A DNA stretch of 16,969 bases from Oscillospiraceae bacterium (GTDB lineage: Bacteria; Bacillota; Clostridia; Oscillospirales; Ruminococcaceae), in contig CAAGBQ010000128.1 of the NCBI GenBank assembly GCA_900768105.1, forward strand, positions 1-16,969, written 5' to 3'. Made by a program: the position numbers and the translations under genes. Position 1 is the stretch's first letter. Each line of letters begins with the position of its first letter. Positions 7,331-15,461 of this stretch are shown here, in pieces. The notes under the pieces were generated by a model. The model was given only the letters and a program-made list of their open reading frames with translations, did not search any database and was not told the origin of the DNA.

Positions 7331-7794
7331 TTTTGAGCACCGCTTTTCTTTTTCTTCGGCGCATAGCGGAGTATCAGCTCGATTGCGGAGGAAATTATCT
7401 GCAAAGCCGCCGCGGCAATAAGCAGAAAATCCGGCAAATATACATCCGGCGCAAGCGCCCAAAGTTTTGCCCCGCGGAGGGCGGCGGCGGCGCAGCCGAA
7501 CGCAAAAACAAGCCACATTCCTGCGGGGCGCTCCTTAAAAACAAGCACCGCCGCCGCCGCGTTCGGCACGGCGCAGAAAAGCAAAAGCAAAGCCGCCGCA
7601 AAAATATAGTTTTGGAAAAGCGCCGTGCCGAAGGGCAGGCGCTCCAGCGCGGGCAAAAGGTCGCTTATGCCCAAAATGGAGCCATCCGGCCGCAGAAAAA
7701 GCGCCAGCGCGGAATTTAGGGACGAAAGCCCCACAAAGGCGGAAAGCGCCAAAAACCATATTTTCGCTCCGCTTATTTCTTTCAGTGATTTCAT
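7327..7794 (-). CDS. Small four-helix membrane protein, unknown function
   Basis: A 155-residue hydrophobic protein with four likely membrane helices, at about residues 12-32, 56-80, 92-108 and 118-142, and a basic C-terminal tail (RYAPKKKKSGAQK). I do not recognise a family. The start at 7794 (MKSLKEISG) has AAAAGGAG eight bases upstream; a start at 7827 would remove that site from the leader. It overlaps the glycosylase start by 4 bp. The two genes lie downstream of prfC across a repeat, with no terminator or clear promoter between, so they may be expressed by read-through from prfC. Confidence 0.75.
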   Translation of the reverse strand: MKSLKEISGAKIWFLALSAFVGLSSLNSALALFLRPDGSILGISDLLPALERLPFGTALFQNYIFAAALLLLFCAVPNAAAAVLVFKERPAGMWLVFAFGCAAAALRGAKLWALAPDVYLPDFLLIAAAALQIISSAIELILRYAPKKKKSGAQK

Positions 7795-7830
7795 ATGGAA
7801 CACTCCTTTTCTTTTGGAATGGCGCACCTT

Positions 7831-7964
7831 TCGGCTTCCCTGTGCAGGGTTTGCACCGCAGCAATGGCGCTTAAATCCTTAATCGCCGTGCCGGCTCCCC
7901 CTTGCACAGGGGAGCCGAGGTTTGCCCGCCATTGCCGCGGTGCGACCTTACACAGGGGAGGCGA
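7831..7964. repeat. MITE-like repeat with ~38-bp imperfect terminal inverted repeats
   Basis: The left end 7831-7869 and right end 7927-7964 are inverted copies of one another: TTCCCTGTGCAGGGTTTGCA and the complement of ACCTTACACAGGGGAG, followed by GCACCGCRGCAATGGCG with one mismatch in 17. The interior carries its own palindrome, CGGCTCCCC/GGGGAGCCG (7892-7900/7909-7917). The repeat begins 10 bp behind the prfC stop codon. No ORF and no transposase are present. Confidence 0.8.
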
Positions 7965-7974
7965 GATTCGGGCG

Positions 7975-9555
<1,581 letters not shown>

Positions 9556-9613
9556 ATGGGGTGCTCCTTTTGAGTATTGGTTATATTCGTGGAATGCCGC
9601 GCGGCGGCTTTTT

Positions 9614-9679
9614 TTACGGCGGAGCGGCGGCGCAGCTTCTGCGGCTTTTTTCCGGAAAAGCGCGGTATTTTTCTTTCAT
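9614..9679 (-). CDS. Possible 21-residue leader peptide of prfC, ending Pro-Pro-stop
   Basis: Twenty-two codons on the minus strand start at an ATG with AAAGGAG eight bases upstream, the same layout as prfC. The ORF ends 58 bp before prfC. The peptide begins MKEKYRAFPEK, is basic in the middle and ends AAAPP then TAA. Pro-Pro before a stop codon is known to slow termination. The 3' end of the ORF (complement of 9621-9631, GCCGCCGCTCC) can pair with the ORF's own binding-site region (complement of 9681-9691) at 10 of 11 positions. Its GCTCC can also pair with GGAGC of the prfC site. An alternative in-frame ATG at 9697 would add six residues. Whether it is translated is unproven. Confidence 0.45.
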   Translation of the reverse strand: MKEKYRAFPEKSRRSCAAAPP

Positions 9680-9718
9680 TGCCGGCGCTCCTTTCATTTT
9701 TGTATATAATAACACTTT

Positions 9719-9747
9719 ATTTTACCACAGTATGCCGCGCTTTACAA
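9719..9747 (-). promoter_or_regulatory. Promoter of prfC with extended -10
   Basis: On the minus strand, TTGTAA (9742-9747), a 17-bp spacer ending TGG, and TAAAAT (9719-9724); the TG places an extended -10. Transcription from about 9712 gives a leader of about 155 nt containing the small ORF 9614-9679. Confidence 0.7.
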
Positions 9748-9795
9748 GCGAATAAACCGTAATTTTGCCGCCGCGCGGGACAAATCCGCAAACAT

Positions 9796-9836
9796 AAAAA
9801 AGAAAGCAGCGGCCCGCAGGCTGCTGCTTTCTTTTT
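9796..9836. terminator. Bidirectional terminator closing the phage operon
   Basis: Ten-base perfect arms AGAAAGCAGC (9801-9810) and GCTGCTTTCT (9823-9832) enclose a 12-nt loop. T-runs follow on both strands (TTTTT after 9832; A-run 9796-9800 on the other side). It lies about 10 bp behind the stop of the last phage gene and about 50 bp upstream of the prfC promoter, marking the phage/host boundary visible here. Confidence 0.9.
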
Positions 9837-9844
9837 ATACGGAG

Positions 9845-10258
9845 CTAAAGCACATCCGCATATTTGCGGTGAAGCGCCGCAAGGCGGCTTTGATATGCTT
9901 CGCTGTCCTTTTCCGTGCCTTGGGAATACGCTTCCAACAGCTTTGCAACGGCGCGGTCGCGCTCCTTTATCAGGTTTTCGCGTCCTTCGCCGTAATCTGC
10001 CGCGCTGCGGCGGAAGGCGGAGCGCACCGCTCCGCCGGAAAGACCCTTTGCCGCCGCAACCTGGGGCAGGCGCTTTACCGCAAAGCGGTTTTCCACATAT
10101 TTTTTGCGGAGCGCGGCGGCGGCGTCCTCCTGCTCCGCGGCGGCGGAACGGTCATAGGTTTCGCGCCGCCTGTTTTGCGCATTTTCAAGGCTTTGATTAA
10201 GCAGCCGCAGCTGCTCGTTATATTCGTTCAGCTTTTGAACGGTGTTTGTTCTTGCCAA
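9845..10258 (-). CDS. Predicted coiled-coil phage protein, last gene of the head cassette (TTG start)
   Basis: A 137-residue, almost entirely helical, highly charged protein. Residues 5-60 form a likely coiled coil (LNEYNEQLRLLNQSLENAQNRR). A short break, KGLSGGAVRSAFRRSAADYGEGR (about 71-93), is followed by a second helical stretch to the end. The GLSGGA break recurs, from memory, in small structural proteins encoded behind capsid genes of clostridial phages; I cannot name a function. The start is TTG at 10258, supported by a perfect AGGAGG seven bases upstream; no ATG lies nearby. It follows the capsid gene across a palindromic repeat, and a terminator follows at once. A head-completion, internal or ejection-type protein is possible. 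Confidence 0.7.
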   Translation of the reverse strand: MARTNTVQKLNEYNEQLRLLNQSLENAQNRRRETYDRSAAAEQEDAAAALRKKYVENRFAVKRLPQVAAAKGLSGGAVRSAFRRSAADYGEGRENLIKERDRAVAKLLEAYSQGTEKDSEAYQSRLAALHRKYADVL

Positions 10259-10278
10259 GGCAATACCTCCTTTTCTTT

Positions 10279-10405
10279 AATTTTCGGCGCGGCTCCGCAC
10301 AAGCTTTGCACTGCGGCAACGGCGGGCGAACCTCGGCTCCACTGTGCAAGGGGAGGCAAGAATCTTGCCCGCCGTCCGCGCCGCAGGCGCAATCGCCGAA
10401 AAATT
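10279..10405. repeat. Palindromic repeat between capsid gene and last phage gene
   Basis: Outer inverted ends are AATTTTCGGCG (10279-10289) and CGCCGAAAAATT (10394-10405). Inner inverted segments are GGCAACGGCGGGC and GCCCGCCGTCCGC, around CCTCGGCTCCACTGTGCAAG. The right end contains the first two bases of the capsid stop codon. It shares the GGCTCC-CTGTG-AAGG core with the other repeats of the window. Confidence 0.65.
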
Positions 10406-11501
10406 ATGCCGCCACGGACTGTTTGGCTTCGCCAAGGGCGGAGGTATATGCGCCGCTTTTCATTGCAACGGCTTTGATTACGGCAGTGCCGCCCGCAAAA
10501 CCGCCAAGGTCAACGCTTGCGCTTCCGCCAACCGCCTTTACCGCGGTGGAAGAATAGCGCGGGTCGGTGCCGTCGGTGGTGTAAAGGATAAAATCCGCAC
10601 CGGTGGAGGAGATAGTCTCCTTTTTGGTGTTTGCGGTATAAGAAAAGCCGGGCGCGGTCTGCTGTGCGCCGGAAGCAACTGCGGCGTAAACGCCGTCGCA
10701 GCGGCCGCCGAGAACAAAGGCGTCATAGATGAACCTGCCTTCAAGCAAGGCGCCGTTTATGCCTGCGGGATTTTCCTTTACGAAATAATCCTGAACCTTT
10801 TTGGGCTGGATTACGGAATTTTTGTGGGTGATGATGAAATAGCAGGCGTTGTTGCCCTTTTTGAGGTAATCATCGGGAACGACCACCACCTGGGCGCCCA
10901 TAAAGGTGCCGATTGCGCCCTTTACAAGGGCGTTTTTCGCAAGGCTTTCCACGCCGATGAACTGACTGGAAAGGCGCAGCGCGCCAAAGCAGCTCCAGCC
11001 GATAAAGATGAATCTGCCCTCTGCGGGAACATTTTTGTTGCTCATTGCAACCATACCGTCGGAAAGCTTTTCCGCAATGTCTGCGGAGGTGGGGGCGGCT
11101 TCCAGTGCGACGATTTTGCCGGCGTAGTCGGCAAAACGGCCGAGGGCGTATTTGTCCATTTCGGGAATGGCCTGCTCGTTCATTTCAATTGCAAGAATGC
11201 GGGAAGCCTCCTTTGCGCCCATCTGTTCGGAGTTATTGCCTTTGTCGATAGTGATGGAAAAGCTTCTGTCGCGGGTGAGCATAAGCTCCTGCATGGTGTC
11301 CTGAAGCTCGGTGGGTGTGCCGTAACGGCTTGTGCCGGTGCGCTGATAGTCCGCAAGGCTTTGGGTTACGGGGGTGTAAACATTAAGGGTTTTAACTCCG
11401 GTAAAGTCATAGTCCTTATTGGTGGTTCCGTCCACGACGGAACGCAGAGTGAACGCGTTTGCGATTTCTTTTGAATACTTTGTTGCAAGATTGATTGCCA
11501 T
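10404..11501 (-). CDS. Phage major capsid protein with C-terminal Ig-like (CHB_HEX_C-type) domain
   Basis: A 365-residue major head protein of the type common in clostridial prophages. It opens MAINLATKYSKEIANAF and has the typical blocks DYDFTGVKTLNVYTPVTQSL, YQRTGTSRYGTPTELQDTMQEL, SFSITIDKGNNSEQ and PAGINGALLEGRFIYDAFVLG (about 252-272). Residues 1 to about 285 are the capsid fold. Residues 289-365 form an added domain with ILYTTDGTDPRYSS (305-318), the signature of chitobiase C-terminal-like Ig domains, which on phage heads act as decoration or surface-binding domains. The start has AAGGAGG upstream and an AT/CA-rich leader. No protease gene lies next to it. Family from memory; domain assignment from the motif. 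Confidence 0.88.
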   Translation of the reverse strand: MAINLATKYSKEIANAFTLRSVVDGTTNKDYDFTGVKTLNVYTPVTQSLADYQRTGTSRYGTPTELQDTMQELMLTRDRSFSITIDKGNNSEQMGAKEASRILAIEMNEQAIPEMDKYALGRFADYAGKIVALEAAPTSADIAEKLSDGMVAMSNKNVPAEGRFIFIGWSCFGALRLSSQFIGVESLAKNALVKGAIGTFMGAQVVVVPDDYLKKGNNACYFIITHKNSVIQPKKVQDYFVKENPAGINGALLEGRFIYDAFVLGGRCDGVYAAVASGAQQTAPGFSYTANTKKETISSTGADFILYTTDGTDPRYSSTAVKAVGGSASVDLGGFAGGTAVIKAVAMKSGAYTSALGEAKQSVAA

Positions 11502-11582
11502 AAAATTTTTTCCTCCTTAATTCTGGATTGTTCTTATTGTTGTTTGTCGGTTAATTTTTTGTTGCTTTGTGTTTGTGCGATT
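11502..11582 (-). promoter_or_regulatory. CA-rich unstructured leader and strong ribosome binding site of the capsid gene
   Basis: The 80 bases upstream of the capsid ATG read on the minus strand as a G-poor, A/C-rich leader (ACAAACAACAATAAG type). It ends in AAGGAGGAAAAAATTTT-ATG. The lack of structure next to repeats that are extremely structured suggests a leader tuned for high translation, as expected for a capsid protein. This is inference from composition. Confidence 0.45.
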
Positions 11583-11658
11583 TATAACGCCCGTGCGGCT
11601 GTGCTTTTTTTGAAGACGGCGCTTCGCGCAAGGTTCGCGCCGCACCAACGGAGTACAC

Positions 11659-11794
11659 TTCTCGCCTCCCCTGTGTAAGGTTCACACCGCGGGGTTGTAG
11701 CGCGCTTCTCGGCTCCCCTGTGCAAGGGGAGCCGGCTTTTTGCTCCTTCGGAGCAAAAAGCCTGAAGGGTTGTATCGGCGATAAGGTATAGCGT
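11659..11794. repeat. Repeat element A, copy 1 (variable-arm hairpin)
   Basis: The order is CTCCCCTGTGTAAGG, TTCACACCGCGGGGTTGTAG, CGGCTCCCCTGTGCAAGGGG, a hairpin, then GAAGGGTTGTATCGGCGAT. It aligns base for base with 14087-14212 except in the hairpin. The hairpin arms here are GGCTTTTTGCTC and GAGCAAAAAGCC (11734-11745/11751-11762) around CTTCG. Confidence 0.85.
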
Positions 11795-11825
11795 TTGCAC
11801 TGTGCCTCTTGCGCAAGTCGCGCGC

Positions 11826-11930
11826 CGCACCAACGCCGTGCAAGCCTTCCCCTTTGGGAAGGTGGCGCGATGTTTCACAAATGTGAAACATCGTGACGGA
11901 TGAGGGCCGCCCGCCACAGGCGGGCGTAAC
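11826..11930 (+). repeat. Repeat element B, copy 1 (variable-arm hairpin)
   Basis: CACCAACGCCGTGCAAGCC, then CTTCCCCTTTGGGAAGG, a hairpin with arms CGATGTTTCAC/GTGAAACATCG (11868-11878/11883-11893), then GACGGATGAGGGCC and GCCCGCC-ACA-GGCGGGCGTAAC. An inverted full copy lies at 12384-12485 and a third copy at 16880-16969. Confidence 0.85.
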
Positions 11931-12383
11931 TCCTGCCGCCGCGCACCGCGCTAACGCTCGCCATTACCGCTGTGCGAACCTTGCGCTTACGCCCGCCGCA
12001 ATTCCTCTCCTGCTTTGCGCTGCTCTTTTCTGCCCGGCGGAGCCTTCCGAAAAAATCTTTAAAGAAGCCGCGGCGCTTTTTCCGGTAAAATTTATTTGAA
12101 AAAGCACCCTTTAAAAAAATCATTGAAAGAATCCGCCGCGGAAAGACCAACGCGCCGCTGTTTTTTGCGGCATGGGCTTTTTTGCGCTGCCGTTTTTCTG
12201 CGCCGCCTGCTTTTTTCGGAAAACATAAGCCAAAAAATCAAAAGTCGGGGACTTGCTCCGAAAGGGGCGGCGCAAAACCGCGTTTTTTCAAATCGCAGGG
12301 CTATCATAGCACGCCCAAACGCAAATTTGTGATGATGTTTTGCATTTTTGAAGAAAATTTTGCATAGCGCAGCGCGGCAGAGG
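11931..12383. other. Non-coding segment between inverted B elements
   Basis: The 450 bp between the two inverted B elements, within the 994-bp gap between portal and capsid genes. It is GC-rich at its ends, with short inverted matches CTGCCGC near both edges, and AT-richer in the middle. Short open frames exist on both strands (for example minus 12092-12307), but none has a ribosome binding site or a recognisable product. I see no gene, RNA or terminator here. Confidence 0.5.
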
Positions 12384-12485
12384 TTACGCCCGCCTGCGGC
12401 GGGCGGCCCTCATCCGTCGGCGGCTTTCGCTGAAGCGAAAACCACCGCCACCTTCCCCAAGGGGAAGGCTTGCACGGCGTTGGCG
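12384..12485 (-). repeat. Repeat element B, copy 2 (inverted)
   Basis: The reverse complement of the element at 11826-11930: GTTACGCCCGCC, GGCCCTCATCCGTC, a hairpin built of CGGCTTTCGC/GCGAAAACCACCG arms with a TGAA loop region, then ACCTTCCCCAAGGGGAAGG and CTTGCACGGCGTTGGCG. Hairpin arms differ completely from copies 1 and 3. It ends 10 bp behind the portal stop codon. Confidence 0.85.
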
Positions 12486-12495
12486 CGGCAAAGGA

Positions 12496-14016
12496 TTATT
12501 GCGCCGCGGGCGCTTCGGCGCCCGCCTTCGCCGAAAGGGTGGATTTTTCGCGCTCCAAACGGTCGATAAGGCGGCGCTTGTTGCGTATGTACTTGTCCGG
12601 TACGGTTTCAAGATAGGTCACGGCGTCGGTGATAATGCCGTTTTTGTAAAGATTATCTGCCGTTTCCACCTGCACCAGTTCGCTCCAATAGCTTGCGGGG
12701 CCGACATCCACGCGCAGCTCCATGGAATCCGTGTCAATGGCAGAAAAATCCACAACGGTGCTTGCGGTTTCGTCGCCGGTTTCAAAAAACACCTCCCGCG
12801 CGCCGTAATAACAGCGAATCATGTCCATAATCACAAGCACACAGTCCTCCCAGAACTGGTAAAAACTTAATTTTTGCAGGGCAAGGGGCGCGGCGGCGGC
12901 GTTTTGCAGAGCAATTATCGCAGAGGTGTTGTCAAGGGGCACATTGCCGAGGGCGACATCCGTCGCGCCAAGGCATTCCTTTGTATAGCTGATGGTTTTT
13001 TCCACAAGCTGAAGCACCTGCTGGCTCATATCGCCGGCGCGGAACGAAGCCGCCACCGCGGAATTTGGGTCGCCGGCAACGCCGATTGCCTGCCCGACGC
13101 GGTTTGTCCACTGGCGGATTTTGGTCATATCGTAGAATATTTTCGGAAATGCCATGCGCTTTTCGTGCTCCATAGCCATTGCCCAAAGCTTGTTGACAAA
13201 AATCTGGTTCGGAATAATTCCGGTGACGGCGGCTCTGCCGTGATAGCTGTTTTTTACATTTTCCCAGCTCATCCACGCAATCGGATAGCGGCGAAGGCCG
13301 CTGTTCGCGGCGGGTTTGAGCACGCAGCTTCGCGCCGTGCTCATAAAGTGAACGGTGCCGTCCTCCTTCCAAAGGCGAATAAGTTCCGTTGCCATTCCGT
13401 CGTCGTCCGCCTCGCCAAAGGCGGCGGCGCCCTCCGGCGCAATCGCCTCCCAATCGGGGTTTCCGGCGGCTTTTGCCTCCCTTTGAAGGTCGGCTGCGGG
13501 GCGGCGGCGCATGATGATTATATAGGGTTGATCCTCTACCTCGCGGCTGTAAGGGTTGCCGAAAATAACGCGGGTGTTGTCAATATTTTCGATTCTTATG
13601 CGGCCGGAAGCGCCGCCGGTAGGCTCGAACCAAAAATAAAAGCAGCCGTCGCCGTCCACCGCGCAGCTTTTGAGCATATCCCTTGCAAGAGTTTTTGCCT
13701 TTGTGTGCTCAATCACATTTTCAACCTCGCTTCCTATGGTATCCGCAAGGAATTGGGAGTCAAAATCCCTGCCGCCCGGCGTTACGGAAACGCCCACATC
13801 GTCCGAAACGATCATGGATATAAGGTAGCTTACGGTGCGCTTGATAAAATTGAGCACCGGTTTTTCAAGGTCGGGTGCATAAACGCCCTTCCACTGGTCG
13901 CCGATGTAAAAATCCTCGTTTTTGCGCACATTTTCATAAAGCTCGATGCGGCGGTTATAGTTTTCGCCGTGCTCAAGTTCGGAGAACACCCTCTCCGGGG
14001 TTAAATTGTCTTTCAT
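12496..14016 (-). CDS. Phage portal protein
   Basis: A 506-residue protein forming the dodecameric ring at the head vertex through which the terminase pumps DNA. The N-terminus RRIELYENVRKNEDFYIGDQWKG (22-44) followed by PVLNFIKRTVSYLISMIVSDDVGVSV matches portal proteins of clostridial phages. Later segments include GCFYFWFE, ENIDNTRVIFGNPYSREVEDQPYIIIMRR and the long helix region LGNVPLDNTSAIIALQNAAAAPL ahead of the crown. The start at 14016 (MKDNLTPERVF) has GAAAGGAAAAAG about 8 bases upstream, the binding-site motif seen at three genes of this cassette. The family is assigned from overall pattern and its place among head genes; the length is normal. Confidence 0.88.
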   Translation of the reverse strand: MKDNLTPERVFSELEHGENYNRRIELYENVRKNEDFYIGDQWKGVYAPDLEKPVLNFIKRTVSYLISMIVSDDVGVSVTPGGRDFDSQFLADTIGSEVENVIEHTKAKTLARDMLKSCAVDGDGCFYFWFEPTGGASGRIRIENIDNTRVIFGNPYSREVEDQPYIIIMRRRPAADLQREAKAAGNPDWEAIAPEGAAAFGEADDDGMATELIRLWKEDGTVHFMSTARSCVLKPAANSGLRRYPIAWMSWENVKNSYHGRAAVTGIIPNQIFVNKLWAMAMEHEKRMAFPKIFYDMTKIRQWTNRVGQAIGVAGDPNSAVAASFRAGDMSQQVLQLVEKTISYTKECLGATDVALGNVPLDNTSAIIALQNAAAAPLALQKLSFYQFWEDCVLVIMDMIRCYYGAREVFFETGDETASTVVDFSAIDTDSMELRVDVGPASYWSELVQVETADNLYKNGIITDAVTYLETVPDKYIRNKRRLIDRLEREKSTLSAKAGAEAPAAQ

Positions 14017-14070
14017 AAAATTTTCTTTTTCCTTTCATTATAATATTTTTCGTGCTCATCCCCGCAAAGC

Positions 14071-14260
14071 GGCAATGGCGGTCATCCCTCGGCTCCCCTG
14101 TGTAAGGTGGTTCACAGCGAGGGGTTGCAGCGCGAATCTCGGCTCCCCTGTGTAAGGGGAGCTGTCGCGCCTTCGGCGCGACTGAGGGGTTGTATCGGCG
14201 ACCGGTGATAGCGTCTACACCAAGCCCCTGTGCAAGGCTTGCACGGCGTTGCCGCGGGGC
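14071..14260. repeat. Repeat element A, copy 2, with flanking inverted ends
   Basis: It fills nearly all of the gap between scaffold and portal genes. The core 14087-14212 aligns with 11659-11794 at roughly four bases in five, but its hairpin has arms GTCGCGCC/GGCGCGAC (14164-14171/14175-14182) instead of the AT-rich arms of copy 1. The outer ends GGCAATGGCG (14071-14080) and ACGGCGTTGCCGCGG (near 14242-14256) are imperfect inverted matches. It abuts the scaffold stop codon. Confidence 0.8.
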
Positions 14261-14779
14261 TTATCCCATCAGCAGGCCTTTTGCAAAGTCGTCCGGCTCC
14301 TCCGGAACGGCGGCGGACTTCGCGGAACCGACGCAGGCGGCGCGGAGCACCTGCTCCCTGCGGAGCAGCTCCATGTCGTGCTCAAGGCGCGCGTTTTCAA
14401 GCCGGAGGAACGCCATGGTGGGGTCCTCTCCCGCCTCCACCGCGGCGTTCATCCCCGCCGGAAGCGGCTGCGAAACATAGCGCGGATATTGCTTGAAAAA
14501 GCGCAGCCACTGGGTTTCTTTTTCGCCGAGGTGGGTGTCGCTTTCGGCGAGGAAACCGCTTTGCAAAGCGGTTTTTGCTGCGTCGGAACCGGCGGCGCAG
14601 GCTGCTGCGCAGCCCTCCGCCGCCTGCGCGCCCGCTTTTGCCCCGCCGGTTTGAGCACGGTTTGAGCACGCCGTGCTCAAACCCGCATCCTGTGCTTTAT
14701 TCGCCGTGCCCGCGCCCGCGGTAAGCTCCTCCATGGAGGGAAAGCCCTCCTCCGGAAAAATCATGTCCTCGTCAGTCAT
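14261..14779 (-). CDS. Probable phage capsid scaffolding protein
   Basis: A 172-residue acidic and alanine-rich protein. Residues 1-30 are acidic (MTDEDMIFPEEGFPSMEEL). Residues about 31-85 are a low-complexity Ala/Gly linker with several cysteines. Residues 86-112 carry KETQWLRFFKQYPRYVSQPLP. A helical stretch, PTMAFLRLENARLEHDMELLRREQVL (about 120-145), and a C-terminal DDFAKGLLMG complete it. This layout matches scaffold-like proteins encoded next to portal and capsid genes in clostridial phages. The start at 14779 has GGAGGAG seven bases upstream and overlaps the stop of the zinc-ribbon gene by 8 bp. The linker DNA is full of palindromes (14551-14575, 14648-14683). Function inferred from pattern and position. 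Confidence 0.65.
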   Translation of the reverse strand: MTDEDMIFPEEGFPSMEELTAGAGTANKAQDAGLSTACSNRAQTGGAKAGAQAAEGCAAACAAGSDAAKTALQSGFLAESDTHLGEKETQWLRFFKQYPRYVSQPLPAGMNAAVEAGEDPTMAFLRLENARLEHDMELLRREQVLRAACVGSAKSAAVPEEPDDFAKGLLMG

Positions 14780-14978
14780 ACATATCTCCTCCTTCCTCAA
14801 TAAAGCCGACCGGCCGGCGCAGGCGAATCGGTTTATCGAATTTTTCACAGTGCTTGTTGGGGCAGGCGACCTCCGTTACTGAAATCAAGCGGGTTTCCAC
14901 ATCCGGACTGTCGCCGCCGCAAATGGAATAATAGCTGTTTTTTATGCGCAGCGCAGTGCCGCATTTTTTACATAACAT
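14772..14978 (-). CDS. Small zinc-ribbon phage protein
   Basis: A 68-residue protein starting MLCKKCGTALRIKNSYYSICGG, with a second cysteine pair in ACPNKHCEKFD; CxxC near residue 3 and CxxxxC near residue 39 form a likely zinc ribbon. It resembles the small Com/Ogr-like zinc proteins found among phage head genes, but I cannot assign a role (regulation or DNA binding are possible). The start at 14978 has the GAAAGGAAAAAG motif (14983-14994). A longer in-frame reading to 15134 was rejected because it would overlap the upstream gene. Its stop overlaps the scaffold start by 8 bp, so the two are coupled. Confidence 0.75.
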   Translation of the reverse strand: MLCKKCGTALRIKNSYYSICGGDSPDVETRLISVTEVACPNKHCEKFDKPIRLRRPVGFIEEGGDMYD

Positions 14979-15030
14979 AGTTCTTTTTCCTTTCTTTTTC
15001 TCAAAATTGTGCGTGTCTTGCGCACACCTT

Positions 15031-15387
15031 TCACCTTTCCACCATGCCAAGCTCCTCCGCAACGCGGCGGCAAAGCTCTCGGCGGTACTTATAAAATTTC
15101 TGCCTTCCGCAGCCGCAATCTCCCATATATTCATACGGAATGTGCCTGCTTACGGAATCGAGCACCTTGTTTTGCAGGCGCAGGCGCTCTTTTTTATCGG
15201 CAATGTCGCCGCCGATTGCGCCCATGGCGGCGCAAACCGCCGCGATGGCGCGCCTGTCGAAATCAAGCCCGCTTTGCGAAAAGCGGAGCCGCCGCGCGCC
15301 GTGCCCTTTGATAATCTCGGTCGCCAGGCGGCAGACATCCCGCGGCAGCGGCGCACAAATTTCCCTATCCACCACTTTATTTTCCAT
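15031..15387 (-). CDS. Small phage protein with C-terminal HTH-like segment, unknown function
   Basis: A 118-residue basic protein, MENKVVDREICAPLP at the N-terminus, a helical middle, and the C-terminal block FYKYRRELCRRVAEELGM. From memory it belongs to a family of small phage proteins encoded near terminase genes in Clostridia, whose C-terminus resembles helix-turn-helix ends of late regulators such as ArpU or RinA. That link is weak. Start choice: ATG at 15387, with AAAGGAGGTG rather far upstream (about 17 bases). The gene begins 75 bp after the terminase stop; usually this family sits upstream of the terminase, so its place here is unusual. Confidence 0.65.
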   Translation of the reverse strand: MENKVVDREICAPLPRDVCRLATEIIKGHGARRLRFSQSGLDFDRRAIAAVCAAMGAIGGDIADKKERLRLQNKVLDSVSRHIPYEYMGDCGCGRQKFYKYRRELCRRVAEELGMVER

Positions 15388-15461
15388 TTTATTCTATGGT
15401 ATCACCTCCTTTTACCGGCTTTGCGGCGGGCGCAAGCTTTTTGCCGCGCCTGTTTGCCCTC

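Noticed and set aside
11875..12307. Short minus-strand frames in the portal-capsid gap
   Set aside because: No ribosome binding sites, low-complexity basic products, and overlap with repeat element B; not supportable as genes.
12932..13453. 173-codon minus-strand frame inside the portal gene
   Set aside because: It is out of frame with portal, Arg/Gly-rich, and without a start signal; a shadow of the real coding frame.
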